This document shows positions 8,339 to 17,989 of a stretch of 64,000 nt of DNA, piece by piece. Location of the stretch: assembly GCA_041905595.1 (NCBI GenBank), contig JAYRKT010000005.1, positions 99,803-163,802 of the forward strand, given 5' to 3'. Numbering within the stretch: position 1 is the stretch's first letter; each line of letters starts with the position of its first letter. The stretch comes from Aliitabrizicola sp041905595 (GTDB lineage Bacteria > Pseudomonadota > Alphaproteobacteria > Rhodobacterales > Rhodobacteraceae). The notes below the pieces were generated by a model that did not search any database, was not told the DNA's origin, and worked only from the letters and a program-made list of their open reading frames with translations. The translations under genes were made by a program, and so were the position numbers.

Positions 8339-9256
8339 ATGAACTGGATCTCCAACTATGTCCGCCCCAAGATCAACTCGCTGTTCTCGCGGCGCGAGGT
8401 TCCCGAGAACCTGTGGACCAAATGCCCCGAATGCGGAACCATGCTGTTCCACCGCGAACTGGCGGACAACCTGAACGTCTGCACCAACTGCGATCACCAC
8501 ATGGCGATCAGCCCGCGGGCCCGTTTCACCGCGCTGTTCGATACCGGCATCTTCACCGAGGTGAAGGTGCCCGAGCCGATCTCCGACCCACTGCATTTCC
8601 GCGATCAGAAGCGTTATCCCGAACGCCTGAAGGCTGCCCAGAAAGCCACCGGCGAGAAAGAGGCGATGCTGGTCGCCGAGGGCGAAATCGGGCGGACCCC
8701 GGTCGTGGCCGCCGCCCAGGACTTCGCCTTCATGGCCGGATCGATGGGTATGTATGTCGGTAACGCGCTGATCGCGGCCGCCGACCGGGCGGTCAAGCTC
8801 AAGCGTCCGCTGATCGTGTTTTCCGCGGCGGGCGGCGCCCGGATGCAGGAAGGCATCCTGTCGCTGATGCAGATGCCGCGCACCACTGTCGCCGTGCAGA
8901 TGGTCAAGGATGCGGGCCTGCCCTACATCGTGGTCCTCACCCATCCGACCACTGGAGGCGTCACTGCCTCCTACGCGATGTTGGGTGACGTGCAGATCGC
9001 CGAACCCAATGCGCTCATCTGCTTCGCCGGGCCGCGCGTGATCGAACAGACGATCCGCGAGAAGCTGCCCGAGGGGTTCCAGCGCGCCGAATACCTACTG
9101 GATCACGGGATGCTGGACCGCGTCACCCATCGCAAGCAGCTGCGTGACGAGTTGATCGTCATCATCCGGATGTTGATGAATCAGCCGCCGGCGGTGAAGG
9201 GCGATCTGCCCCCGCCCGGTTCGCCCAGTTCCGACGCCTCAGAGGCCAAGGCGTGA
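8339..9256 (+). CDS. accD: Acetyl-CoA carboxylase carboxyltransferase subunit beta
   Basis: AccD pairs with AccA to transfer the carboxyl group from biotin-BCCP to acetyl-CoA, giving malonyl-CoA for fatty acid synthesis. The 305-residue protein has the N-terminal zinc ribbon (Cys29, Cys32, Cys48, Cys51 in KCPECG ... VCTNC). It also has the crotonase-fold core with GGARMQEG and HPTTGGVTASYA. It is the first gene of an accD-folC unit whose reading frames overlap by four bases. Confidence 0.97.
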   Translation: MNWISNYVRPKINSLFSRREVPENLWTKCPECGTMLFHRELADNLNVCTNCDHHMAISPRARFTALFDTGIFTEVKVPEPISDPLHFRDQKRYPERLKAAQKATGEKEAMLVAEGEIGRTPVVAAAQDFAFMAGSMGMYVGNALIAAADRAVKLKRPLIVFSAAGGARMQEGILSLMQMPRTTVAVQMVKDAGLPYIVVLTHPTTGGVTASYAMLGDVQIAEPNALICFAGPRVIEQTIREKLPEGFQRAEYLLDHGMLDRVTHRKQLRDELIVIIRMLMNQPPAVKGDLPPPGSPSSDASEAKA

Positions 9257-10524
9257 CCACGGGGTCCGACGCGATCCTGGAACGGATGATGACCTTGCAC
9301 CCGAAGGTCATCGACCTGACGCTCGGGCGTGTCGAACGGCTTCTCGCGGCGCTTGGCCATCCCGAAGAAAAGCTGCCGCCGGTGATCCATATTGCCGGGA
9401 CCAATGGCAAGGGCTCGACCCAGGCGATGATCCGCGCGGGGCTGGAAGCCGAGGGCGAAACCGTCCACGCCTATACCTCGCCACATCTCGCCCGGTTCCA
9501 CGAGCGCATCCGCCTGGCTGGCGAGCTCATCTCGGAACCGGCACTGACCGCGCTGCTAGACGAATGCGTGGCGGCGAACGGGGGCGAGGAGATCACCTTC
9601 TTCGAGATCACCACCTGCGCGGCCTTCCTTGCCTTTTCGCGCACGCCTGCCGACTGGACCCTGCTCGAGGTCGGTCTGGGCGGTCGGCTTGATGCGACGA
9701 ATGTGGTTGCAAAGCCGGCGCTGACGATCATCACCCCTGTCAGCTTGGATCATCAGCAGTATCTGGGCGAAACGGTGCGGGAAATTGCGGGCGAAAAGGC
9801 GGGTATCCTGAAGCGCGGGGTCCCCTGTGTCATCGGTCCGCAGACCGAGGAAGGACTGGCGGCGATCGAGGCAAGGGCCTACGCGATTGGCGCCCCCCTC
9901 TTCACGCATGGCGAGCACTGGCATGTCTGGGAAGAGCGCGGCCGCATGGTCTATCAGGACGAGAACGGGCTTCTCGACCTGTCGCTGCCGAACCTGCCCG
10001 GACCGCACCAGATCCAGAATGCCGGGGCGGCGCTCGCAGCACTCCGGCTGCTCGGCTTTGGCGTCGTTGCCGCGGAGGCGGCCGTGTCCAAAGCGCAATG
10101 GCCGGCACGGATGCAGCGGCTGAAGCAGGGGCCGCTGGCGACATCGGCGCCGCATGTCGAGCTTTGGCTGGACGGCGGCCACAACCCCGCCGGGGGCGAG
10201 GCACTGGCCGCCACGTTGGCGCGGATGCCGCCGCGGTCGACGCACCTGATCTGCGGGATGCTGAATACCAAGGACATCGGCGGCTATCTTCGGCCCCTGG
10301 CCGCGCAGGCCGACAGCCTGACCGCTGTCTCGATCCCAGGCGAGAAGAGTACCCTTCCGGCCGAGGAAACCCGCGACGCGGCGCTGAAGGCAGGGATGGA
10401 GGCAACAACCGCCCCTTCGGTCCAGGCTGCGCTTGATGCGATTGCCGCACGCGATGCGTCTGCGCGTGTGCTGATCTGCGGGTCGCTCTATCTTGCCGGA
10501 CAAGTGCTGAAGGAAAACGGCTGA
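9253..10524 (+). CDS. folC: Bifunctional folylpolyglutamate / dihydrofolate synthase
   Basis: FolC adds glutamate to dihydropteroate and extends the polyglutamate tail of folates, using ATP. The 423-residue protein has the Mur-ligase-type P-loop GTNGKGST at residues 49-56 and the family segment SPHLARFHERIR near 76-87. The GTG start at 9253 overlaps the accD stop as GTGA. An accD-folC pair is a common proteobacterial arrangement linking malonyl-CoA and one-carbon metabolism, probably by translational coupling. Confidence 0.95.
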   Translation: MTTGSDAILERMMTLHPKVIDLTLGRVERLLAALGHPEEKLPPVIHIAGTNGKGSTQAMIRAGLEAEGETVHAYTSPHLARFHERIRLAGELISEPALTALLDECVAANGGEEITFFEITTCAAFLAFSRTPADWTLLEVGLGGRLDATNVVAKPALTIITPVSLDHQQYLGETVREIAGEKAGILKRGVPCVIGPQTEEGLAAIEARAYAIGAPLFTHGEHWHVWEERGRMVYQDENGLLDLSLPNLPGPHQIQNAGAALAALRLLGFGVVAAEAAVSKAQWPARMQRLKQGPLATSAPHVELWLDGGHNPAGGEALAATLARMPPRSTHLICGMLNTKDIGGYLRPLAAQADSLTAVSIPGEKSTLPAEETRDAALKAGMEATTAPSVQAALDAIAARDASARVLICGSLYLAGQVLKENG

Positions 10525-10642
10525 AGGCGCGCTCGGCCCCTCGCCGCCGCACATCGTCGCGCCATAGGGGCACAGTGCCGGATGTTGCCGGAAGCTTGGC
10601 AGAAGCCTAGGTTCAGCAGGTATCCCGGATGGAGGTTCGCCC

Positions 10643-11683
10643 GTGACCCATACGCTTTCCCTTGGCCTCGACACCTTCGGTGATGCGACGGTGGATCTGG
10701 ATGGAACCCCTCTGCCGCACGAGCAGGTCCTTCGCAACGTGGTGGAACAGGGGGTGCTGGCCGATGCGGTAGAGGTCGATTTTCTGGGCATCGGAGAGCA
10801 TCACCGCGACGACTTCGCCGTTTCCTCGCCCGAGATCGTCATGGCTGCCATCGCAGCGCGCACATGCCGCCTGCGGCTTGGCACCGCGGTTACGGTCCTG
10901 TCCTCGGATGATCCGGTGCGGCTGTTCGAACGCTTCTCGACCCTGAATGCCGTTGCCGGCGGGCGGGCCGAAGTGATCCTCGGCCGCGGTTCGTTTACCG
11001 AGAGTTTCCCCCTCTTCGGCTACGACCTGCACGATTACGAGGTGCTGTTCGAGGAAAAGCTCGACCTTTTCGTGAAGCTCATCCGCGAGCCGGAAGTGAC
11101 CTGGTCCGGCAAGACCCGGCCGGCCTTGAACCGCCAACGTGTATTCCCGACCCTCGGTGACGGGCTCGTCGTATCGGTTGGTGTGGGGGGGAGCCCGGAA
11201 TCGGTGGTGCGGGCCGTTCATCACGACCTGCCGATGATCCTTGCGATCATCGGTGGCGATCCGCGACGGTTTCTTCCCTATGTCGATCTCTACAAGCGCG
11301 CCTGCTCGCAGATCGGCCGTCCCGTCCGCCCGCTTGGTGTCCATTCTCCGGGTCATATCGCGACGACGGACGAGGAAGCACAGGAACAGCTCTGGCCGCA
11401 TTACCGCAAGATGCACGACCGGATCGGCGGCGAGCGCGGCTGGCCGCCAACCTCAAAGGAGAGCTTCCTGAACGAGGTCCGACATGGCTCGCTTTATGTC
11501 GGGTCGCCTGAAACCGTCGCGCGGAAGATCGCGGCAACTGTGTCGTCGCTTGGCTTGGGGCGGTTCAACCTGAAGTATTCCGGCGGGCCGACGCCGCACG
11601 AGCATTCGATGGAATGCATCCGCCTTTATGGCGAGAAGGTCATTCCAATGGTGCGGGATATCTTGGCCAGCAAGGCGGCCTGA
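10643..11683 (+). CDS. LLM-class (luciferase-like) flavin-dependent oxidoreductase
   Basis: The 346-residue TIM-barrel protein of the bacterial luciferase-like monooxygenase superfamily has characteristic segments IGEHHRDDF (early strand), TAVTVLSSDDPVRLFERFSTLN and GRAEVILGRGSF. Such enzymes use FMNH2 or F420 to oxidise diverse substrates; no substrate can be assigned. The GTG start at 10643 is preceded by GGAGG at eight bases. It stands alone, with no flavin reductase next to it. Confidence 0.85.
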   Translation: MTHTLSLGLDTFGDATVDLDGTPLPHEQVLRNVVEQGVLADAVEVDFLGIGEHHRDDFAVSSPEIVMAAIAARTCRLRLGTAVTVLSSDDPVRLFERFSTLNAVAGGRAEVILGRGSFTESFPLFGYDLHDYEVLFEEKLDLFVKLIREPEVTWSGKTRPALNRQRVFPTLGDGLVVSVGVGGSPESVVRAVHHDLPMILAIIGGDPRRFLPYVDLYKRACSQIGRPVRPLGVHSPGHIATTDEEAQEQLWPHYRKMHDRIGGERGWPPTSKESFLNEVRHGSLYVGSPETVARKIAATVSSLGLGRFNLKYSGGPTPHEHSMECIRLYGEKVIPMVRDILASKAA

Positions 11684-11698
11684 CGCCAGTCAGCCCCG

Positions 11699-11773
11699 TC
11701 ACTCGATCATCGGCAGGGCCATTACGAAAACGAGCAGGAATGCCAGACTGATCTTCAGCCAGTTGCTTTTCAT
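11699..11773 (-). CDS. Possible 24-residue single-helix membrane peptide
   Basis: This very short frame reads MKSNWLK, then a hydrophobic run (ISLAFLLVFVMALPM), then IE and stop. It has the shape of a one-pass membrane miniprotein with a positive N-terminus. A GGGAG sequence lies eight bases upstream of the ATG. It sits 54 bases downstream of zapE on the same strand and converges with the LLM gene. Size alone makes the call uncertain; composition and ribosome-binding site are the only support. Confidence 0.4.
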   Translation of the reverse strand: MKSNWLKISLAFLLVFVMALPMIE

Positions 11774-11827
11774 GCAGGGTGCTCCCTTTGCCGGTCCCCT
11801 TCGAGATGGGAACGCGGACGGCCGATC

Positions 11828-12916
11828 TCAAGTCCGGTCGAGACCCCAGTCGGCCCCCTGCATTTCACGCAGGCGGCTCGCGGTGCGCTCGAACTCGAAA
11901 GCGCCGGCTCCTTCGATGTATAGCCGCTCCGGTTCATCGGCGGCAGAACAGATCAGGCGAACCTTCGCCTCGTAAAGGGCGTCGATAAGAGTCACGAAGC
12001 GCTTGGCCTCGTTGTAGTTCGACGCGGAAAGCTGCGGCACATCCTCGAGGATTAGCACCTTTGCCGCGGCCGCGATCGCCAGATAGTCGGCGGGTCCGAG
12101 CGGTCGGGCGCAAAGCTCCCAGAAGCTGGCGCGGGCGACGCCATTTGCGAAAGCAGGCAGTTCCACCTCGCGCCCGTTCACGGGCAGTACGAGCGAATGT
12201 GCTGGCGCGCCGCCGATCAGGTCGGCCCATATTCCGTTGAGCGCCGCCTTGGCTTCGTGTCCGGCGGGACTGAAATAGACCTTGGCGCCAGTCAGCCGGT
12301 GCTGGCGGTAATCGGTCGGGCTTTCCAGTTCCGCGACTTCCAGCCGGTCGCGCAGGAAGGCGATGAAGGGCAGGAACAGCGCGCGGTTCAGACCATCCTT
12401 GTACAAATCCTCGGGCGGGCGGTTCGAGGTGGTGACGATCACCACGCCGGCGCCGATGAGCATCTCGAACAGCCGCCCGACGATCATCGCATCGGTGATG
12501 TCGGTGATCTGCATCTCGTCGAAGGCGAGAAGCCGAACCTCCTGCGCCACGGCCTGGGCAACCGGAGCCAGCGCATCGTCGACGCCGCGCTGCCGCGCGG
12601 CATGCATGCCGCGATGGATTTCCTGCATGAAGGCGTGAAAATGCACCCGACGCTTGCCGGTGATCGCGGTGGCACCGACGAACAGGTCCATCAGCATGGA
12701 CTTGCCGCGCCCGACCCCGCCCCAAAGATAGAGGCCCTTCGGCGGTATCGGCGGCTTGGCGAACAGACCGCGAAGCCCGCGCGGACGCTCGGCGTTCTGT
12801 TCCAGCCATTCGCGGATCCGCTCGAGCATCGGCAGGACGCCATGCTGGGCAGGATCGGCCCGCAGGTCGCCGCTTGCCACTCGGGCCTCGTAGATCTCGG
12901 TCAGGGTCTCGCGCAT
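11828..12916 (-). CDS. zapE: Cell division protein ZapE (AFG1-like AAA+ ATPase)
   Basis: ZapE/AFG1 is an ATPase that in Escherichia coli modulates Z-ring dynamics and in mitochondria assists respiratory complex turnover. The 362-residue protein has Walker A GGVGRGKS (residues 66-73) and Walker B LLAFDEMQ (residues 130-137), followed by the family-typical TSNRPPEDLYKDGLNR. A tiny membrane-peptide ORF follows downstream on the same strand. The length fits the family. Confidence 0.93.
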   Translation of the reverse strand: MRETLTEIYEARVASGDLRADPAQHGVLPMLERIREWLEQNAERPRGLRGLFAKPPIPPKGLYLWGGVGRGKSMLMDLFVGATAITGKRRVHFHAFMQEIHRGMHAARQRGVDDALAPVAQAVAQEVRLLAFDEMQITDITDAMIVGRLFEMLIGAGVVIVTTSNRPPEDLYKDGLNRALFLPFIAFLRDRLEVAELESPTDYRQHRLTGAKVYFSPAGHEAKAALNGIWADLIGGAPAHSLVLPVNGREVELPAFANGVARASFWELCARPLGPADYLAIAAAAKVLILEDVPQLSASNYNEAKRFVTLIDALYEAKVRLICSAADEPERLYIEGAGAFEFERTASRLREMQGADWGLDRT

Positions 12917-13074
12917 ATGCGGTGCTTAACCCTCGGAGTCGGATCGGAAAAGAGGTGCAGTCCCGTCTGATCCATCACGATCCGTCATGTGCCGCATCAC
13001 GGCAACGGCTCTTGACCCGGCCGCTGCGTCTTAGCAGGCTGCGTGTCCGCTTCCTCCCCAGTCCGAGCATTTCC

Positions 13075-14310
13075 ATGACCAAGGCGCCCGTCTTTACCCC
13101 GGTTCTGATCGGGGGTTGCATCATCCTCATGCTTGGCTTCGCCATCCGGGCAAGCTTTGGCGTGTTCCAGATCCCGATCGCCGAAGAGTTCGGCTGGCCG
13201 CGCAGCGAATTCTCCATGGCGATCGCGATCCAGAATCTCGCCTGGGGCTTTGGCCAGCCGATCTTCGGGGCGATGGCCGAGAAATGGGGGGACCGCCTGG
13301 CGATCGTCATCGGCGCTGTGCTTTACGCGCTGGGGCTGGTGCTGTCGGCCTTTGCGGTGACGCCGGGCCAGATGCAGCTTCTGGAGATCCTTGTCGGTTT
13401 CGGCATCGCCGGTACTGGGTTCGGCGTGATCCTTGCGGTGGTCGGCCGTGCCGCGACGCCCGAGAACCGCTCTCTTTCGCTCGGCATCGCCACGGCTGCA
13501 GGATCGGCAGGCCAGGTCTTCGGTGCGCCGGTCGCGGAACTGCTGCTGATGTCTCACCCGTGGCAGACAGTCTTCATGATTTTCGCCGTGGTGATCCTGT
13601 GCGCGATGCTGGCCCTGCCGCTCCTCCGCAGCCAGCCGATGGCCTCGAAGGCCGAACTGGAGGAAGGCCTTGGCACCGTTCTGGTGCGGGCGTTCCGTGA
13701 TCCGTCCTATACGATGATCTTCCTCGGCTTCTTCTCGTGCGGTTACCAGCTTGCCTTCATCACCGCACACTTCCCGGCCTTCGTCGCCGAAGCCTGCTCG
13801 GGCATCGACCCGAACGGACCGCTGGCAGCGATCGGGATCACGACGACATCGGCTCTCGGTGCAGTTGCGATCTCGGTCATCGGGCTGGCAAACATCGCCG
13901 GCACGATTCTGGCGGGGTGGCTTGGCAAGCGCTACACCAAGAAATACCTGCTGGCAGCCATCTATACCGGCCGCACCATCGCGGCGGCGCTGTTCATCAT
14001 GATGCCGATGACCCCGGCGTCGGTCCTGCTGTTTTCCTTCGCCATGGGGGCTCTGTGGCTGGCCACGGTGCCGCTGACCTCGGGCCTCGTCGCCTATATC
14101 TACGGCATCCGTTACATGGGGACGCTCTACGGTCTGGTGTTTTTCAGCCACCAGCTGGGCAGCTTCCTGGGCGTGTGGCTGGGGGGGCGGATGTACGACG
14201 CGACCGGCAGCTACAACACCGTCTGGTGGATCGGGGTCGGCGTCGGCGCCTTCTCGGCGCTGGTCCACCTGCCGATCCGCGAACGTCCGATGACGGCGCA
14301 GCCTGCCTGA
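13075..14310 (+). CDS. MFS transporter (OFA/monocarboxylate-like)
   Basis: This is a 411-residue major facilitator with twelve predicted helices. The loop-2/3 region (FGAMAEKWGDRLAIVIG) carries the MFS signature acids and bases, and the C-terminal half has LASGL-like LTSGLVAYIYG and FFSHQLGSFLGVWLGG. The pattern resembles oxalate/formate and monocarboxylate-type carriers. The start at 13075 gives a short MTKAPVFTP leader before helix 1. It is the first of three MFS genes in a row, two bases before the next, but it is not close in sequence to the other two. Confidence 0.85.
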   Translation: MTKAPVFTPVLIGGCIILMLGFAIRASFGVFQIPIAEEFGWPRSEFSMAIAIQNLAWGFGQPIFGAMAEKWGDRLAIVIGAVLYALGLVLSAFAVTPGQMQLLEILVGFGIAGTGFGVILAVVGRAATPENRSLSLGIATAAGSAGQVFGAPVAELLLMSHPWQTVFMIFAVVILCAMLALPLLRSQPMASKAELEEGLGTVLVRAFRDPSYTMIFLGFFSCGYQLAFITAHFPAFVAEACSGIDPNGPLAAIGITTTSALGAVAISVIGLANIAGTILAGWLGKRYTKKYLLAAIYTGRTIAAALFIMMPMTPASVLLFSFAMGALWLATVPLTSGLVAYIYGIRYMGTLYGLVFFSHQLGSFLGVWLGGRMYDATGSYNTVWWIGVGVGAFSALVHLPIRERPMTAQPA

Positions 14311-14312
14311 TC

Positions 14313-15482
14313 ATGCGCGCCGGCATCGCCTGTCTTGTCCTGGCTTATGTCCTCAGCCAGTTCTACCGCGCCTTCCTCGCGGTGCTGTCGCCCGTGCTGA
14401 TCGCCGATCTGGGGCTGACACCGGAGCAATTGGCCTCGGCCTCGGGCTTGTGGTTCCTGGCCTTCGCGCTGATGCAGATCCCGGTGGGCGAGGCGCTGGA
14501 CCGGGTCGGGCCGCGGCTGACGTCGGCCGTGCTGCTGTCGGTCGGCGCCGTGGGAGCCGGGCTGTTCGCCGCTGCGAAGGGCGCCTTAGCAATCAAGGTG
14601 GCGATGGTGCTGATCGGCATCGGATGCTCGCCGGTTCTGATGGCCGCCTATTACATCTTCGCCCGCAGCTTTTCGCCGGCCGTCTTCGGGACCCTGGCCG
14701 GAGCGGTGATCGGCGCGGGTTCGCTTGGCAACATCGGCTCAGCCCTGCCACTGGCCTGGTCGGTGGAGCTGGTCGGATGGCGAGGCAGCGTTTCGGCCCT
14801 CGCCGGGGTGACGCTTGCCGTGGCCCTTGCCATCGCGGTCTTTGTCCGTGACCCGGAACGGGTTGTGGGGCACAGCAAGGGATCGGTCCTTGACCTGCTC
14901 CGAATGCGCGCGCTCTGGCCCGTCTTCGTAATGATGGCTGTCTGCTATTATCCCGCCGCAGGCCTGCGTGGCCTGTGGATCGGGCCCTATGCGCGCGATG
15001 TCTTCGGCGCGGGGCCGGGGGCGATCGGCAGGCTGACATTGGTGATGGGGCTGGCCATGGTCGCGGGCAACTTCGCCTATGGGCCACTCGACCGGTTGCT
15101 GGGCACGCGCAAGGGACTGGTGCTGGGCGGAAACCTTCTTTGTGCTCTGTGCCTCTTGGCGCTCTGGCACTGGCCGGCGCTTGGCAGCTGGCGCACGGCG
15201 GCTCTTCTGGCCGGGGTCGGGTTCTTTGGCGCCTCGTTTCCGATGGTCATCGCGCATGGCCGTGCATTTCTGCCGCACCATCTGGTCGGGCGCGGGGTGA
15301 CGCTTTTGAATTTCTTTGGGATCGGGGCGGCCGGGTTGGCGCAGATCATCACCGGTCGCCTGTACGCCGCAGTTCCGGCCGATCCGCCATCAGCCCCGTA
15401 TGAGGTGCTTTTCCTGTTCTTCGCCCTCAGCCTTCTGGCGGGGCTGGCCGTCTATCTTCTGGCAAAGGACCGGACTGACTAG
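14313..15482 (+). CDS. MFS transporter, tandem paralogue 1
   Basis: This is a 389-residue major facilitator starting two bases after the preceding MFS stop codon. It begins directly with helix 1 (MRAGIACLVLAYVLSQFYRA) and carries GEALDRVGPRLT in the 2-3 loop. The next gene encodes a protein of identical length. The two share long identical stretches (CLVLAYVLSQFYRAFLAVL; GEALDRVGPRLT; GRGVTLLNFFGIGA), so they arose by tandem duplication. The substrate is unknown. Confidence 0.85.
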   Translation: MRAGIACLVLAYVLSQFYRAFLAVLSPVLIADLGLTPEQLASASGLWFLAFALMQIPVGEALDRVGPRLTSAVLLSVGAVGAGLFAAAKGALAIKVAMVLIGIGCSPVLMAAYYIFARSFSPAVFGTLAGAVIGAGSLGNIGSALPLAWSVELVGWRGSVSALAGVTLAVALAIAVFVRDPERVVGHSKGSVLDLLRMRALWPVFVMMAVCYYPAAGLRGLWIGPYARDVFGAGPGAIGRLTLVMGLAMVAGNFAYGPLDRLLGTRKGLVLGGNLLCALCLLALWHWPALGSWRTAALLAGVGFFGASFPMVIAHGRAFLPHHLVGRGVTLLNFFGIGAAGLAQIITGRLYAAVPADPPSAPYEVLFLFFALSLLAGLAVYLLAKDRTD

Positions 15483-15549
15483 ACTGCCCTTGCCAATTCC
15501 CGTCAGTCGGTCAAAGGTCGTGAGCCTAGCCTGCCGTAGCGGAAATGCG

Positions 15550-16719
15550 ATGCGCGTCGGACTGATCTGCCTCGTCCTGGCCTATGTGCTGAGCCAGTTT
15601 TATCGTGCCTTTCTTGCCGTGCTGACACCGTCGCTGGTGGCCGATCTCCACATGACGGCCGAGCAGTTGGCCCTCGCTTCGAATTTGTGGTTCGTGGCCT
15701 TTGCCCTGATGCAACTTCCCGTGGGTGAGGCGCTCGACCGTGTCGGTCCGCGCCTTACGGTAGGGACCCTCTTCTTCTTCGTGGCGGCGGGCGCGGCCCT
15801 GTTTGCCAGCGCAAACGGCCCTGGCGCCATCATGGCGGGAATGGCTCTGATCGGCATCGGCTGCGCGCCCGCGCTGATGACCGCCTATTTCGTCTATGCC
15901 CGCAACTATCCGACAGCGGTCTTTGGCACCTTCGCCGGGATCGTGGCCGGTTTGGGGTCGCTTGGAAACGTCGCCTCGGCGCTTCCGTTTGCCTGGGCGG
16001 TCGAGGCGTTCGGCTGGCGCATGTCGGTCTGGGGACTGGCCGCGCTGAGCCTTGCCATTTCCATCGCAACCGCCGCCCTGATGCGCGACCCGCCTCGGGT
16101 CGAAGGCGGCCACAGCGGATCGCTGCTGGACCTGCTGCGCGACCGAAGGCTTTGGCCGCTCTTTGCCATGATGGCGGTCTGCTACTATCCCGCCGCCGCA
16201 TTGCGAGACCTCTGGGTCGGACCCTATGCTCGCGACGTTTTCGGCTATGGAGATGACCGCATCGGTCAGCTGACCCTGGTCATGGCGGTAACCATGGGGA
16301 TCGGCAATTTCGTCTATGGGCTGCTTGACCGTTACAAGCCACAACGCCGCGCGATCATCCTGTGGGGCAACCTGCTGTGTGCCGCCGGAATCCTCGCGCT
16401 TTGGGTGTGGCCAGATACTGGGCCAGTTCCCGCGATCGCCCTTTTGGGTGTCGTCGGATTGTTCGGCACGTCATTCCCTCTGGTCATGGCCTACGGGAAG
16501 GGGGACCTGCCGAAGGCCATGCTCGGAAGGGGCGTGACGCTCCTGAACTTTTTCGGGATCGGTGCGACCGGCATCGCCCAAGCCGCCACGGGTCAGATTT
16601 ATGAGGCAAGCAGCGGATCCCCCGCCCCTGACCGCTTTGCCCTGGTGTTCCTTTTCTTCGGACTGACCTTGCTCGCCGGACTGGCTGCCTTTGCGTTGGG
16701 CCGCAGGAAGGCCCGCTGA
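15550..16719 (+). CDS. MFS transporter, tandem paralogue 2
   Basis: This 389-residue paralogue of the preceding MFS protein conserves the helix-1 start, the MMAVCYYPAA helix, the WVGPYARDVFG segment and the GRGVTLLNFFGIGA helix. The surface loops differ, for example LDRYKPQRRAI versus LDRLLGTRKGL. The ATG at 15550 is chosen by alignment with the paralogue; an ATG five bases earlier is out of frame. Retention of both copies suggests different substrates or heteromeric use, but neither can be shown from sequence. Confidence 0.85.
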   Translation: MRVGLICLVLAYVLSQFYRAFLAVLTPSLVADLHMTAEQLALASNLWFVAFALMQLPVGEALDRVGPRLTVGTLFFFVAAGAALFASANGPGAIMAGMALIGIGCAPALMTAYFVYARNYPTAVFGTFAGIVAGLGSLGNVASALPFAWAVEAFGWRMSVWGLAALSLAISIATAALMRDPPRVEGGHSGSLLDLLRDRRLWPLFAMMAVCYYPAAALRDLWVGPYARDVFGYGDDRIGQLTLVMAVTMGIGNFVYGLLDRYKPQRRAIILWGNLLCAAGILALWVWPDTGPVPAIALLGVVGLFGTSFPLVMAYGKGDLPKAMLGRGVTLLNFFGIGATGIAQAATGQIYEASSGSPAPDRFALVFLFFGLTLLAGLAAFALGRRKAR

Positions 16720-16784
16720 ATCACCCTTTTCCCCAAGGTCCATATGCTCTAAGGGGGCCACGTTTGACGTGAAGGAGACCCCTG

Positions 16785-17807
16785 ATGGGCTACAAGGTCG
16801 TCGTCGCGGGCGCCACGGGCAATGTGGGCCGCGAAATGCTGAACATCCTCGCCGAGCGCGAGTTCCCGGTGGACGAGATCGCGGCGCTGGCGTCGCGCAG
16901 ATCGCTCGGCACCGAAGTCAGCTTTGGCGACAAGACCATCAAGACCAAGGATCTCGACACTTTCGACTTCACCGGCTGGGACATTGCGCTGTTCGCGGTC
17001 GGCTCCGAGGCGACGAAGATCTATGCGCCCAAGGCCGCCGCGGCGGGCTGCGTCGTGATCGACAACTCTTCGCTCTACCGCTACGACCCGGCCGTGCCGC
17101 TGATCGTTCCGGAGGTGAACGCCGACGCGATCATGGGCTACAAGAACAAGAACATCATCGCCAACCCCAACTGCTCGACCGCGCAGATGGTCGTGGCGCT
17201 GAAGCCGCTGCATGACCGCGCCAAGATCAAGCGCGTCGTCGTCTCGACCTACCAGTCGGTCTCGGGTGCCGGGAAAGCCGGCATCGACGAGCTGTGGGAC
17301 CAGACCAAGGGCCTTTACGTGCCCGGTCAGGAAGTGGCGCCGAAAAAGTTCACCAAGCAGATCGCCTTCAACGTGATCCCGCATATCGACGTCTTCCTCG
17401 ACGATGGCTCGACCAAGGAAGAGTGGAAGATGGTCGCCGAGACCAAGAAGATCCTCGATCCCTCGATCAAGGTCACTGCGACTTGCGTGCGCGTGCCGGT
17501 CTTCGTCGGCCATTCGGAATCGATCAACATCGAGTTCGAGGAGTTCCTCGACGAACACGAGGCCCGCGACATCCTGCGCGAGGCGCCGGGTGTGCTGGTC
17601 GTCGACAAGCGCGAGCCGGGCGGCTACATCACCCCGATAGAATGCGTGGGCGACTATGCCACCTATGTCAGCCGTATCCGGCAGGACTCCACGATCGACA
17701 ACGGCATCTCGCTGTGGTGCGTGTCGGACAACCTGCGCAAGGGTGCGGCGCTGAATGCGGTGCAGATCGCCGAAGTGCTTGGCAACCGGGTGCTGAAGAA
17801 GGGGTGA
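16785..17807 (+). CDS. asd: Aspartate-semialdehyde dehydrogenase
   Basis: Asd reduces aspartyl-4-phosphate to aspartate semialdehyde, the branch point to lysine/diaminopimelate, threonine and methionine. The 340-residue protein shows the NADP-binding GATGNVG (residues 9-15) and the catalytic cysteine Cys130 in NPNCSTAQMV. GAAGGAG lies just before the ATG. Two perfect hairpins follow the gene. Confidence 0.97.
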   Translation: MGYKVVVAGATGNVGREMLNILAEREFPVDEIAALASRRSLGTEVSFGDKTIKTKDLDTFDFTGWDIALFAVGSEATKIYAPKAAAAGCVVIDNSSLYRYDPAVPLIVPEVNADAIMGYKNKNIIANPNCSTAQMVVALKPLHDRAKIKRVVVSTYQSVSGAGKAGIDELWDQTKGLYVPGQEVAPKKFTKQIAFNVIPHIDVFLDDGSTKEEWKMVAETKKILDPSIKVTATCVRVPVFVGHSESINIEFEEFLDEHEARDILREAPGVLVVDKREPGGYITPIECVGDYATYVSRIRQDSTIDNGISLWCVSDNLRKGAALNAVQIAEVLGNRVLKKG

Positions 17808-17817
17808 GGCACGCCCG

Positions 17818-17875
17818 GACGATCTTCAAGTGGAAGATCGTCAGTGCGGAACGCCCGATCCGCCAGAATCGGGCG
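17818..17875 (+). terminator. Tandem hairpins after asd
   Basis: A perfect 10-bp stem (GACGATCTTC / GAAGATCGTC, 17818-17842) is followed by a perfect 8-bp stem (CGCCCGAT / ATCGGGCG, 17852-17875). Neither has a T-tract, so they may be Rho-assisted or 3'-protective rather than classical intrinsic terminators. They begin ten bases after the asd stop codon. Confidence 0.5.
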
Positions 17876-17989
17876 GGGGACGGTCAAGCGAATTGCTGCG
17901 CTCGGTCCGCATGGACCGGGCGCTTTGCATTTCAGGTTTCATCCGCCTCTGGTCTTGCCATTCAGGTTCGCTCGATCTACCGCTTTCCG

